Below are positions 53,143 to 63,520 of a stretch of DNA of 64,000 nucleotides, in pieces (within the stretch, counting starts at the first letter, position 1; each line of letters begins with the position of its first letter). A program made the translations under genes and the position numbers. Under the pieces are notes generated by a model. It saw only the letters and a program-made list of their open reading frames with translations, was not told where the DNA came from and searched no databases. The stretch comes from Trebouxia sp. TZW2008 (Eukaryota; Chlorophyta; Trebouxiophyceae; Trebouxiales; Trebouxiaceae): NCBI GenBank assembly GCA_002118135.1, contig BDIU01000177.1, positions 186,001 to 250,000 on the forward strand, written 5' to 3'.

Positions 53143-54500
53143 ATGATGCAAGGCCTCCCCAAGGTTGTGACAAAAGCTGGCCTGAGATCTACGGTTTTGG
53201 CTAACACAAGATTTCAAAGCACCCTTGTCCAAGCCTCAAGAGCGTCTGCTGGACAGACAGGTGCAGCGCTTTCGGCTTAAGCCGACCGCAAATTTGACTG
53301 CTGTGACATGCTGAAACCCAGCCCTTCACCGGTGGTGCACCTTGCACGGACCCCTGTCTGGTCAAGGCTGCAACCTGACGCTAAGCTTGCATGCAAAAAG
53401 TCCTCACGAACGGTGAAGGAAGGCCACGAGCTGACTCGTGAAAGACGGAAGATGTGAGTGTCACCAACGGCTGTGCGGCCAGTACGTCAAGCGTTGAGTT
53501 GCGTCTTACGGCGATTATACGTCGCTCAAACTCTTCCAACGCAAAGGGTTGCTTGTGCACCGGCAGCAGCAATGACCGAGAAGATTGGCTGACTTTCGCT
53601 GGCTGTCTTGACCATTGTTTGCTTCTGGCAACAGCAAGTTTTCATCAGCAGGCTTGGGAATCTGGCCTCAGGTACCATGCACCTCGAGGGTTTGGAATTT
53701 TGGAATCGGGGGTGACGGACGGGGGGGGCGTCGGTCCACATGCGCGTTGGGCACCAAGTAGCATTGTCTTTGATGCTTCTGCAATGCGCAAATAAGCAGC
53801 GCTGCTAGCAGAAGGCAGCTGACTCAAGTCGTACGACATGGCAAACAGCATGCAAGCTGGAATGTGGATGATGATGGACATGGCACAATGACTATCATTA
53901 TTGCAGGTGCCACAACCCCCACAAAAATCAGTTTGAAGGCTGAGTTGCTCCCACAGCTGTACTTGCAAGGAGTCTGTCTTGGCAGTGCAGCGTCATGTGG
54001 CAAGCAAGCAGTCAATTGCAAGACTGGCTGCTAAAGATTGCAGATGAAATGGCCGGCTCATTTCACTAAAGTCTGGCTCGCAGCTTGGTGGCAGAAGCCC
54101 TTGCCACAAAGTTGTGCAAGAGCTGCCCGACCAAAAAAAACCAAATTAACGTTTGTCATGATTCAACGGCCATGGCATGATTGATTTGTACTCAACATGC
54201 CAAGCTGTGTGAACTTGTGCCTGATGATGTGTTGCGCAGTGATGTGTTGCGCAGTCAAGCCAGTCACTGTCATAAACCATACCACGCTTGTGACAAAATG
54301 GACATTGCCTGCTTAGGAAGTCCTGATATAGAAAGTCTCGAATTGAAGGCTCAGTCCATACAGGCAGATAAACTGCAGTGTGCCACAGGTAGACCTGACA
54401 TCATCACACCGACAGTGCCAAGAAAACCAGACATCTGATGCAAGCAGACGGCAGGACCGTCTCAGCGCACTGGTATCACTGTTGCTGCCATGGCGATCTC
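53143..54500. other. Intergenic region between CCR4 3' end and the fused gene's 5' end
   Basis: No supported gene. It should contain the fused gene's promoter. Open stretches on both strands at 53450-53800 have no motifs. A short direct duplication, GTGATGTGTTGCGCA (54225 and 54239), is visible. Confidence 0.5.
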
Positions 54501-57500
54501 TTAGCTCTGCTTGTACTGAAACTCTGCCAGGAGCGCAATATGGTCTGAAGACCATGTTTCATTTGGTAAGCCTGGCTTGACATGTCCTGCTTTGATATCT
54601 GCTTCATCAGGCAGTTCGAGTGTAGCTGTGGGCACCAATGAGTTTGTGGTATACAGCACATAGTCCAGGGTGCCCTGGAAGCCTTGTCCCATGTTGGTGA
54701 ACTGCAATGAAGCTTTCAGTCAGCTTTCAGCTTAATACCCATGCAGCAGCCTTAGCAGCAACAAATGTCATGACTATACTCTGTGCAAAATTGTGCGGCA
54801 TATGCTTCAACTACAGGTTTGAGTGGTGTCGCAGATACTCTCAAGCCTGCCCTGTAAAACTCCATGTTTGTTTTTGTTCAGCACAGTCAGTGGTGAGTAC
54901 ACAGAGTGTGACTGGGCAATGCGTCACCATTCCATGACATTGACTTGTCGTATTGCACAAAGCACAATGCTATGCATAAAAAATGCATGGATGGCACCAT
55001 CACAACAATCACCCTGTAAACTGGCCGAGCATGAATCGTCTGGCAAAACTGGAATCTGACCGCCCTACAAACAGATTGCACAGCACTGCATGAATCGTTA
55101 TGATCTTGATGACTTCGCACAAGCAGAATTTGAGTCCAGAAGGCAGAGCTATTGGGCCCACGTGCGCAGCGCTAAATGGTGTGTGCATGGTCACATATCA
55201 AGTTCTTGTAGGAGACAGTGGATTGCTGCATTACATACCTAGCTGGGCCTGCTGAGCCTGTCTAGCACGATCCCGAATGAATGAAAGACTACAAGAAGGG
55301 GAAAAAACAGGATGAAAGAATGAAAGAATGAAGGAATGAATGAGAGAATGAGAGAGGGAGTGAGGGAGTGAGGGAGTGAGCGAGTGAGTGAGTGAGTGAG
55401 TGAGTGAGTGAGTGAGTGAGTGAGTGAGTGAGTGAGTGAGTGAGTGAGTGAATGAAGGAAAGAATGAAGGAACAAACGAAACAACCAATGAGTGAATGGA
55501 TGCATGCATGCATGATCATGTGTAGCTGTCTTGGCTGACCTTGGGCTCATGATACTTTGGGTCCATCCTGCGTTTCTGTTTCTGCAGAGCTGCATTGCCA
55601 CCCGGGGCATTGTGGACAGCTGCATAGGCGCTGGCTAGGTGCAGGTTATGCTGCAGCTTGCTGGCTGGCCGCAAGATGCCCAGAGGATCATTCTGCAACT
55701 CCTGCAGCACAGCAAAGCTGGTGAGATGAGACCATATGGTCGGCAGCAAATCACTGCATATCAACCCATGCGTCGAAAAAGCAAGAATGCCGGCGTTATG
55801 TCTGCTAGTATGCAGTCAATCTTGATGATGCCTCCATCAAAGGACACTCCAGAGGACTGTCTCACAGTGATTGCAGTGAACCCTGAACAGGCCAGCATGG
55901 CTGATTACAATTGATGGCAGCTTGTCCTTTGGCTTCAACGGGCACAAGTGCTCAATCAAGCAGATGAATCTCTGTACACAGAAACGGCGATTCTGCTCTA
56001 CTGCACACTGTTGATATTGATGCTGTGCATGGCTCATCAGAATGCAGCATTGACAGACCTCTCAGCAAACAGAAGGGTTGTCAATACGGCATTCTGCTGC
56101 TGTCAACAAGCTCAACACTTGCGTGGACAATGCAAGCATGCACATGTTGGGTGCAAGAGCTTACAGGGTGGTTGTTCTCAACAATGCGGTTGACCAGCAA
56201 GGAATGTGCTGCGCTGCCAGGTACGCTGTTGAAGTCACCAGCTACTAGCATGGGAATATCAGCGCTGGCTGCTATCTTCTCAAGCCCCTTGAGAAGCGTG
56301 TGCACCTGCAAAGCAGTTCAGACCCCTGCTGAAAGCGACGTGAATACCCAAGAGGCAATGCCCCTTACAGGTATGGCATTTGTTCAAGGCGTGCACATTA
56401 GCATAGCATCCATGGAGCTGGACCTGTATATTAAGCCTGATGCCACCAAGTACAAGCAATGTGAGCTTGAATGCATGCAGCATGACCCTTGAGACCCTTG
56501 AGTAGCGTGCACCCGTTGAAGTTCACAGCCCTGCCTTGAGCTACTGCTGATGCATACAGGAAGACGTCTAGACGTGAACACTTCAAGCAGCTTTGTGTCA
56601 TGTTGTTCTAATTGGGCAGCAGCAACTGTGCACCAACATCCGGCTTCATTTGCATCAAAATGCTGATGTATCAGAGCGTTCAGAATTCACAGAATCTCCT
56701 CACATGATGGAGAGATGTAGGCAAGCAGAGCAGCAGGCAGCATCTGGATTGAGAAAGCCAGCACTCACATCAGGCTGCACTTGCTAGCAGTCAGGTTAGC
56801 TTTATCACAGCAAAGCACAGGGCCGCATAAATCCGCACAGCGCAGCATAAGGCACAGGACAACACAGTCTAGTGCAGCAAGCTGACTTCCCAGCATGCAC
56901 TGTATACACCAGGAGCTTGAATGCATTGTTCTCAACCTTGTGTTGGTCAGCACGCGATGCGCAGAAGCTGAAGTGCATTCTTCTTCAATCTTGAACTGTC
57001 AGTCAGCATGCAACGCAGTGTACCAACCTGCCAAAGCTTGACATCATTCAACTCTGGGTTAGCATGAATGTGAGTGTTGGCAATGCAGATGAGTTGCCTC
57101 CTGTTGCTGCCCTCTAGGGGAGGAGGGTCAAGAGCCTCCAGCACTGCTATGAGGGCCACATTGTCCTGCACACACCGTACCCTCATTTGATAGGCAAGTG
57201 TGCTGTGAAATTGCCAACAAGAGTTCGTGCCGCTGTTGCTGTGCTCACAAATGACAGCCTGCTCACAACAGTGCCTATGCTGCACAGCGCACTTCCTGCT
57301 TTCAGCCTTCTCATCAGTAAGTCAATAATGAGATCAGAACTATGTCTTGTGCCAGGTGGTATGCGCGATCAGTGTGCTTGCATGTGTGAAAATGCAAGCA
57401 CAGCAGCAACAGCTTGTTATGCAGCTGTATATGCAAAGAGAACTTGCAGCGGTTCAACTCTCCGCAAACAAAGATTGATAGCACAATGACCGTGTTGCAG

Positions 57501-60500
57501 AAGCTACAAGCCTGTGCCAAGTTTGAAAGAGATAGTTGTGCAAATGCCCTTACCTTGAGCAGGCGATTCAGTGCAGCCTTCTTTTGGTCAGCAGCAATGC
57601 TGTCAGACAATGATAGCGCTGCCTTGTTGAACTCAACCTGCACACCAAGCAAGACTGCTTCAGCTTTTCGAAAATGCGCGTCTTGAGTTCACACTTTATG
57701 GACTGCAAACACTACGGCATCTGCATGGGCTGTCTTGTCTGGCTTCCAGCAGATGAATCATAGACGTCTGTGACATGATACGCGAGAGAAGTCTGCCTGG
57801 CAGGACAGGACGTGCGCCGCACGCGCTTAGCAATGTATGCTAGAAAGCATGATGAGTATGATGGTTACTATGAACACCAACGCAGTCGTGCTACTGCCAC
57901 TTGCATAACCCTTGCACAAAAGGTCGACACCACAGGTGCATGCAAGTGGCCATCCCTGTGCTGCGACTATTGCATGAGCATGCAATGTGAGGCTTTGAGC
58001 ATGCAGAGCTGCTGTGATGCTACAAGCAGGCATCACCTCATACTTCTTGACAAGGGAAAACTTGTCACGTTTGAAGAAGGTTGCACAGCCGTCGATAGCG
58101 TAAGAGCTGCCAGTGTAGAGCTCTGTGGTCTTGCGCTTGTAGATGGCAGTGTAGCCTGCTTTCTGTAGCTCTGGCGCCAGAAAATTGTCAAAGTGATTGC
58201 TTTGGACCTCCTGCAGCAATCAAGAAGGTGCTGAAAACCCAATGTTTTGCAGCAGAACCTCATGCAAGACAGAAGTCCACACAGCAACTTCTATAGCTCT
58301 TGCGCCAGAGAGTTGTCAAATTGGTTGCTTTAGACCTCCTGTGGCAGACACAACGCTGCTGAGATGTGCAAAGTTGTGTAGCATAGTTGCATGGGGCAGA
58401 AGTCTACTTAGCAGGTTCTTGCATGCTGATACAGTGAACTCTCTTTGTAAGGACACTTGATGTAAGGACAATCTCAATGTAAGGACAACGCCGTTGGTAG
58501 CCAATCACTGCATGCTGACTGCACTGGTCCCTCTGAGTAAGGACAATTTGATGTAAGGACAAGTTTCTTGTAACCAAAGCAGTCGTTACAAAAAGAGTTT
58601 ACTGTATGCATGGCAGGGACAAACACTGACTTGGCACTGTTACTGCCGCCCAACTCATTGATGGACGACAAAGACAAGTTACAGACTCTGCACTGGCATT
58701 GCATGTGTCAGCCTCATTGACTCCTGCAATGATAGTCAAAACAAGCTAGCATGAATGTTGTGCACTGCGCCTGGCATGTTGCTCGCAGTTCAGACCATTG
58801 GGTCAACAAGGCATTTTGCAAGACTGAATGTATCAATTGTAGCGCATTCTGGCACAGGTGCTGAGTGAATGTAGCGCAGGTCCTTGCAAGACTCGCCTGT
58901 AAGCAAATGACGTCTGCTTTGTACGTCAGCAGGTCAGGGATCCAAGACTTGTCTGTAAGCAAAGGATTCTGCTTTGTGCGTCGGCAGTTCATGCATGCAA
59001 GACTTGCCTGGAAGCAATGAATTCTGCTTTGTACGTTTGCAACTCATGCATGCAAGACTTGCCTGTAAGCAAAGGATGTCTGCTTTGCACGTCGGCAGTT
59101 CATGCATGCAAGACTTGCCTGTAAGCAAAGGACTTCTGCTTTGTACGGCTGCATTCATGCATGCAAGACCTGCCTGTAAGCAAATTGTGTCTGCTTTATA
59201 CGTCGACAGTTCATGCATGCAAGACTTGCATGTAAGCAAAGGATGTCTGCTTTGTACATCGGCAGTTCACGCATGCAAGACTTGCCTATAAGCAAAGGAT
59301 GTCTGCTTCGCACGACGACAGTTTGTGCATGCAAGACTTGCCTGTAAGCAAAGGATTTCTGCTTTGTATGTCGGCAGTTCATGCATGCAAGACTTGCCTG
59401 TAAGCAAAGGAGTTCTGCTTTGTACGGCCGCAATCATGCATGCGAGACTTGCCTGTAAGCAAAGGATATCTGCTTTGTATGTCAGCAGCTCCTTGAGGAG
59501 GTTCTGCTTGCGGTACTGCCAGGCAAGCGCCCACTGCTGGCAGCAATGCCCGTGTGCATCAACCTGCACCACCAAAACAAAGCATTGCTAACTCTGCGTA
59601 TGTTGCACAGCTTGGGCAAAATTTCCAGTATACTCGCGTGCAAATGACATGCAAGTCAACAAGCGTTGCTGCAATAGCCTGACATTGCAACACGCCCTTT
59701 GTCTCAGTTGTTGCCTCTTGCTGTAATTCTGTAGATTGCATGTGCATATGCTTGTACACTCATGATCTAATCATGTGAGAGGTGTCAAGCATTGCTGCAC
59801 AGATTCTCAAGGAGAGGCCCTGAGCAACAATTGCAGCTTGTGCAGAAGCTGTAGCCTGTGCTCACCTGCAGAAGATGAGCTTAGTCATCAGTCTTGGCAC
59901 TGGCTGCAATGCTTGGATATGTGTGTCACGCTGTAGGCTATTCGTGCAAGCTGGCATCAGCTGGTGAGCAATGCCATGGTGCCAATGCCATGCAGAGTGC
60001 TTTGGTGCAGGCGGTGTCTGTGTGCGGGATGCAAGGCAGATGAGTCACTGAAGCACAAAGGTCTGCAAGCAGCTTGTAGGTGAGGGCTGTGAACTTCCCA
60101 GCAGGGGTTGCCCCTCTGGGCGCAGGAAGAGGGATCACAGACCTTACTGAATAATCAGCATCCAATGCAGCTGTCATTGCAACAACAGTATTGGACTCAA
60201 CAGGTGTCTATGTACGGGGTGCAAAGCAGATGACTCACCGAAGCATAGAGGTCTGCGAGCAGGTTGTAGGTGAGGGCTGTGAACTTCCCAGCAGGGCTGG
60301 CCCCTCGTGGCGCAGGAAGAGGGATCACAGACCGCACAGGTGTTGAGGGGGCAGGACGCACACGGCCTGTGGAGGCTGATGATGTGGCTCCTGTCTCATT
60401 GAAGTGGAGAGAGGAGTCAACTGGCACAACTTCACATTTCAAGTTGCTGCCCACATCCTCTGCTGTCGGCGTGTATGAGCGGCCTTTGCCAATCTGTGAC

Positions 60501-61345
60501 ATGCAAACAGGCAGCATTGGGCAGCAAACATGGTGCATGTCAACAGGCTGAAGTCTAACATGATGCATGCTGTGATGGTTGGACTGTGAGTGATGAAAGG
60601 TCAGCAGGGGAATGCTTACATCTGATGCCTTTGATGGATCATAATGCAGCAGCATCTGACTATGCAATTGCAGGTTGTGACTACAGGTTGGCTTACCTCA
60701 ATCCAGGTTTCACCGCCGCTTGTGACAGCCGGGTTTCCTCTGCTCAAGTCTGCAACATAGCCGTTTTCTGGGCCTGTCAAGACAAGAGCGCCTCAATGTA
60801 CCGTGCAACAGCTGAAAGCATCAGGAGAGCATGGCAGCAGGGACCCCACAGCAGATGCTGCAAGGCTGTCATATGTCTCGGGCTTGTTCTGCTCACCGTT
60901 GAGTCTCCTCTGCTCGTGAAACTGTCTGTGCTGTGGCCAATGGCGTTGCAAGCATTCAGGAGTGCAGTGAAAGCTTTTTCGGATGTCAGCTCTGCTCCTC
61001 AAACACAGAACACACTGTACTGTAGCTTCCCGGTCAGGATGCACCTGCAAGCAGTCGCCAAGTTGCGATGCAAAAGCTGAAGATGACTGAAGACTGGGTC
61101 AAGCATCCGCTTCGTGAAGCGTTGGGCTGGTGCGTGTCGCTCACCCAGCAGATCTGTCCGCCTCTGTGCACACTTCTGAACCACCTGTATCTCAGTACGT
61201 ATCTTGCATCTGCTGCACCCTCTTCTGCAACGTCGTCCGCACTGACGCTGGTAGAGGCTCCTTTGCGCACTTGCAGGTAGGGCTCTAGAGTCACACCACA
61301 AATAGCCTCAGGTGAAAGTTTTATCTGGACAACAGTGAGAGCCAT
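54501..61345 (-). CDS. CCR4: CCR4 poly(A) deadenylase, catalytic subunit of CCR4-NOT (plant type)
   Basis: Eleven exons in gene order: 61345-61145, 61044-60897, 60773-60697, 60493-60239, 59563-59453, 58210-58037, 57637-57554, 57165-57028, 56305-56165, 55701-55540, 54701-54501. All phases agree: 1692 bp, 563 residues plus TAA. It shortens mRNA poly(A) tails as a Mg-dependent 3'-5' exonuclease of the EEP fold. Seen: an N-terminal MYND-like zinc finger (CVLCLRSRADIRKSFHCTPE, CLQRHWPQHRQFHEQ); SYTPTAEDVG; and the catalytic set LTYNLLAD (Asn), CLQEVQSNHF (Glu), IDGCATFFKRDKFS, ANTHIHANPEL, VAGDFNSVPGS (Asp, Asn), GTLDYVLY and SSDHIALLAEF (Asp-His). As in land plants, there are no leucine-rich repeats. 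Length is close to the ~600 of Arabidopsis CCR4a/b. ATG at 61345 is preceded by in-frame CTT codons and GTG only. Confidence 0.96.
55310..55465. repeat. GAAT/GAGT tetranucleotide repeats
   Basis: GAATGAAAGAATGAAGG-type repeats grade into an almost pure GAGT array of about 75 bp (55375-55450), in the CCR4 intron between exons 10 and 11. The minus-strand THSL/SFIHS translations are artefacts. Confidence 0.92.
57783..57880. repeat. Dispersed repeat family B, copy 3
   Basis: AAGTCTGCCTGGCAGGACAG, then TTAGCAATGTATGCTAG and an ATGATGAGTATGATGG end. It lies in an intron of CCR4, showing that the family is not confined to one gene. Confidence 0.72.
58255..58345 (-). repeat. Exon-edge echo, acceptor side of CCR4 exon 58037-58210
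   Basis: TCTATAGCTCTTGCGCCAGA, then AGTTGTCAAATTGGTTGCTT and TAGACCTCCTG, repeats TCTGTAGCTCTGGCGCCAGA, AATTGTCAAAGTGATTGCTT and TGGACCTCCTG at 58163-58213. The copy lacks the CTGCAG acceptor. Confidence 0.92.
58430..58606. mobile_element. MITE copy 5 (best preserved)
   Basis: 177 bp. The left end TACAGTGAACTCTCTTTGTA and the reverse complement of the right end, TACAGTAAACTCTTTTTGTA, match at 18 of 20 positions, and the inverted repeat extends a few bases further. Both ends start with TA, as in Tc1/mariner/pogo-type insertions. No transposase is encoded. It lies in an intron of CCR4. Confidence 0.85.
58890..59452 (-). repeat. Exon-edge echo, ten tandem copies (~56 bp) of CCR4 exon 5 end plus GC donor
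   Basis: Unit in gene direction: TACAAAGCAGA, NNN, CCTTTGCTTACAGGCAAGTC, TTGCATGCATGAACTGC. Copies start near 59397, 59340, 59284, 59229, 59172, 59117, 59059, 59006, 58949 and 58895, after the real exon end at 59453. Spacing is 53-58 bp. Nearly every copy keeps TTACAGGCAAG, so the intron opens with a ladder of ten candidate GC donors. The unit is not a multiple of three overall. Confidence 0.96.
60008..60152 (-). repeat. Exon-edge echo, donor side of CCR4 exon 60239-60493
   Basis: About 140 bp, close to 88 percent identical to 60199-60338. The copy reads VIPLPAPRGATPAGKFTALT, then YKLLADLCAS, against VIPLPAPRGASPAGKFTALT, YNLLADLYAS. The catalytic Asn codon AAC is AA(G) (Lys), and the donor CGGTGAGT has become CAGTGACT. 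It is a decayed copy by both criteria. Confidence 0.95.
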
Positions 61346-61724
61346 AAGAAGCAGCACAGGTCCATACAGGCATCTTCAGGGCCAGGCAGGAAGCATGCCG
61401 GAGCTGCTGTCGCATGCCTTGCGCAAGTCTCGCTTGTTCATGCAGCAATTCATACAGATGCTGCTCTACGACTCCGTCCTCTTTCGTTAGTCACTCTGCA
61501 GCTCAAACGGCTTAAGCTTTTCTGCCCTGCACCAGCGAGCGTCAAGCTTGTGACTGTTTGTGCAGACGCCGACTCCTGACCCACGCTTTCATCCGTCCGC
61601 ACGGGCTTTGTTCGAATCTTCTGAAGGTGGTGCCCATCCTACCAGACATGTCGTAGGTCTGATCTGATCTGGCTCAAAAGCTTGCAACTTTGGCGTCTGA
61701 CATTCGTTCGGGCTTTCCGGCAGC
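61346..61724. promoter_or_regulatory. Bidirectional promoter region, CCR4 / TFIIS
   Basis: 379 bp separate the two divergent ATGs of two general mRNA-metabolism genes. No clear TATA box is seen; sequence is moderately GC-rich with CGTCC/TTTCG words. Both 5' UTRs must lie here, so regulatory elements are probably shared. Confidence 0.65.
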
Positions 61725-63186
61725 ATGGTTCTACCCTCAACTTTAGTTGTAGAGGTTGACAGCATCTTGTCTGCGTCAGACTCGGCGCAAGAGCATGATC
61801 TGCAGACATCACGTTCTGGTCTTGAGTCACTGCAAAGCTTTGAGGTCACAACAGAATTGCTGGCAGAAACACAAGTTGGTAAGAAGATTCGCAAGCTCAC
61901 GAAACATCAGGATCAAGGCATTGCTGAGGCAGCCAAAGCTCTGGTTGCAAAGTGGAAGGATTGTGTTAGGCAGGAGCAGGAGGAACAAGCCAAGCAGCTG
62001 GCTAATTGTAAGCAAACACGTTATGATGCTTGGCATCAATATCTCCTGCAAGAACTTCAATCTGATGCTATCTGCTTTGCTGCAGCACAAGAAGCAACTC
62101 CTTCAACTTCAAACAAGAGACAGAAAGTTGAACATACATCAGCCACAGACGAGCAGCCTGTCGGCGCAAAGTATGAGTCACTGGATCAGTTGAAGGCTAG
62201 CTTGCCCAAGCTTGACGACCCTATGCGGCAAAAGACAGCAATTTTGATGCTGGAAGGTCTGCACAAAGCTTTGTTAGAGGGGGCAGAAGGCGATGCCGTC
62301 AAGACAGCCACAGAGATTGAGCAAGCGATCTTTTCACAGCATAGAGGCGTCAATGCCCAATACAAAACTAAAGTCCGAAGCCTTGCCTTCAACATGAAAG
62401 ACGCCAGAAATCCAGACCTGCGTGCTCGAGTGCTTGAGGGTGATATCAGTGGTCACGTTCTAGTCACTCTCAATTCAGATGAGCTTGCTAGCAATGAAAG
62501 ACGCAAGGAGAACAAGGAAATCAGGCAGCATGCCTTGCGAGAGGCAAATCCTGCAGGCGTCAAGAAAGCCACCACAGATGCTTTCCAGTGAGTCATACAT
62601 ATCTGCTGTGTTGCAACTTCTCCCACACCCTAAGCGCCTTGAAGCGAGCTCAGTTTTTCCGTATGTCATACATGTCTGCTGTGTTGCAACTTCTCACACA
62701 CCCTAAGCGCCTTGATGCGAGCTCAGCTTTTCAGTACGTCATACATGTCTGTTGTTGCTTTTCACACACTCAAACGCCTTGATGACTTCAGTATCTCATA
62801 CATGTCTGCCATGTTGCAGATCTTCATGCATCCCAAGCGCCTTGGCGTCAGCTCAACATTTGAAGTGTCTGAATGAGTTGGGTTTGCTTGCAGGTGTGGG
62901 AAATGCAAACAGAAGAAATGTGTTTACTATGTAAGCTGCGGTGTTTTGGTTTTTATTGCATTGTCACTCCATCTTGATGCACTGCACAGAATAGGCCTGA
63001 AACAACGCTTTGTGTGCTGCAGCAAATGCAAACCAGATCTGCAGATGAGGTATGTTCTAATGATGCTATCTGCTTGTTGCTGCTTGCGCACCTACTGATT
63101 GACTCAACACTGGATGTGATGCTTTGCAGCCTATGACAACCTTTGTGACATGCACAGTCTGTGATCACAGGTGGAAGTTCAGGTGA
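61725..63186 (+). CDS. TFIIS: Transcription elongation factor TFIIS
   Basis: Exons 61725-62587, 62894-62930, 63023-63049, 63130-63186: 984 bp, 327 residues plus TGA. TFIIS helps stalled RNA polymerase II cut its own transcript. Seen: an N-terminal LW-type helical bundle (GKKIRKLTKHQDQGIAEAAK, then LVAKWKDCVRQ); a polar linker; the polymerase-binding central domain (TKVRSLAFNMKDARNPDLRA, RVLEGDISG, GHVLVTLNSDELAS); and a C-terminal zinc ribbon with CGKC and CTVC and the catalytic acidic loop TRSADEPMTTFV. Length is slightly under the ~300-380 norm range midpoint. The stop lies in TTCAGGTGAGT: unspliced it gives a terminal KFR. If the perfect GTGAGT donor is used, an acceptor at 63519-63520 (TTGTGTTGCAG) would give KFS and a stop at once. 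Either end is compatible with the family. Confidence 0.95.
62588..62870 (+). repeat. Exon-edge echo, TFIIS intron 1 (~72-bp units beginning at the donor)
   Basis: The exon end and donor (CTTTCCA/GTGAGTCATACAT) recur as TTTTTCCGTATGTCATACAT (62652) and CTTTTCAGTACGTCATACAT (62728), with a fourth, weaker copy at 62790. Between them lies TGTGTTGCAACTTCTCNCAC, then CCTAAGCGCCTTGA. Confidence 0.9.
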
Positions 63187-63520
63187 GTCCATTTGACTTT
63201 GAATGCAGCGCTCTGCTTGTGTCTGCTGTGGCGTTAATCAATGCTTTGACTGCAGTGCTCTGCTTGTGTCTGCTGTGGTGCTAATCAATGCTTTGACTGC
63301 AGTGCTCTGTTTTTGTCTGGTGTGGGGCTAACCAATGCTTTCAAACACAGTGCTCTGTTTTGTGTCTGCTGTGGTGCCAACCAATGCTTTGAATGCAGTG
63401 CTCTGGATGTGGTTTTTGCGGTGCCAACTGATGCTCTGAATGCATTGCTCTGTTTGTGTCTGCTGTGGTGCCAACTGAGCTGTCCCAGCCTGCCTTCTTG
63501 ACGATCTATTGTGTTGCAGT
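63187..63520 (+). repeat. ~48-bp tandem repeats after the TFIIS stop (possible last intron)
   Basis: Five to six units of GCAGTGCTCTGCTTGTGTCT, GCTGTGGTGC, AATCAATGCTTTGACT run from about 63205 to 63475. Each unit contains an acceptor-like TGCAG. The block ends in a strong TTGTGTTGCAG at 63520. Confidence 0.92.

Noticed and set aside
53142..53207. Earlier start of the fused GT32-FkbM gene in the 53207 frame without an intron
   Set aside because: That frame begins with GTG and has no ATG before the membrane helix. The two-exon model from ATG 53142 joins in phase and has good donor and acceptor.
55231..55625. Open frames with THSLTHSL repeats
   Set aside because: Translation of a GAGT microsatellite inside a CCR4 intron.
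58890..59452. CRISPR-like regular spacing of ~56-bp repeats
   Set aside because: There are no constant-repeat and unique-spacer blocks; whole units are similar throughout and match the end of a CCR4 exon. The context is a eukaryotic intron.
60586..61080. 164-codon plus-strand open frame
   Set aside because: It is antisense to CCR4 exons 2-3, which have strong homology and splice signals on the minus strand.
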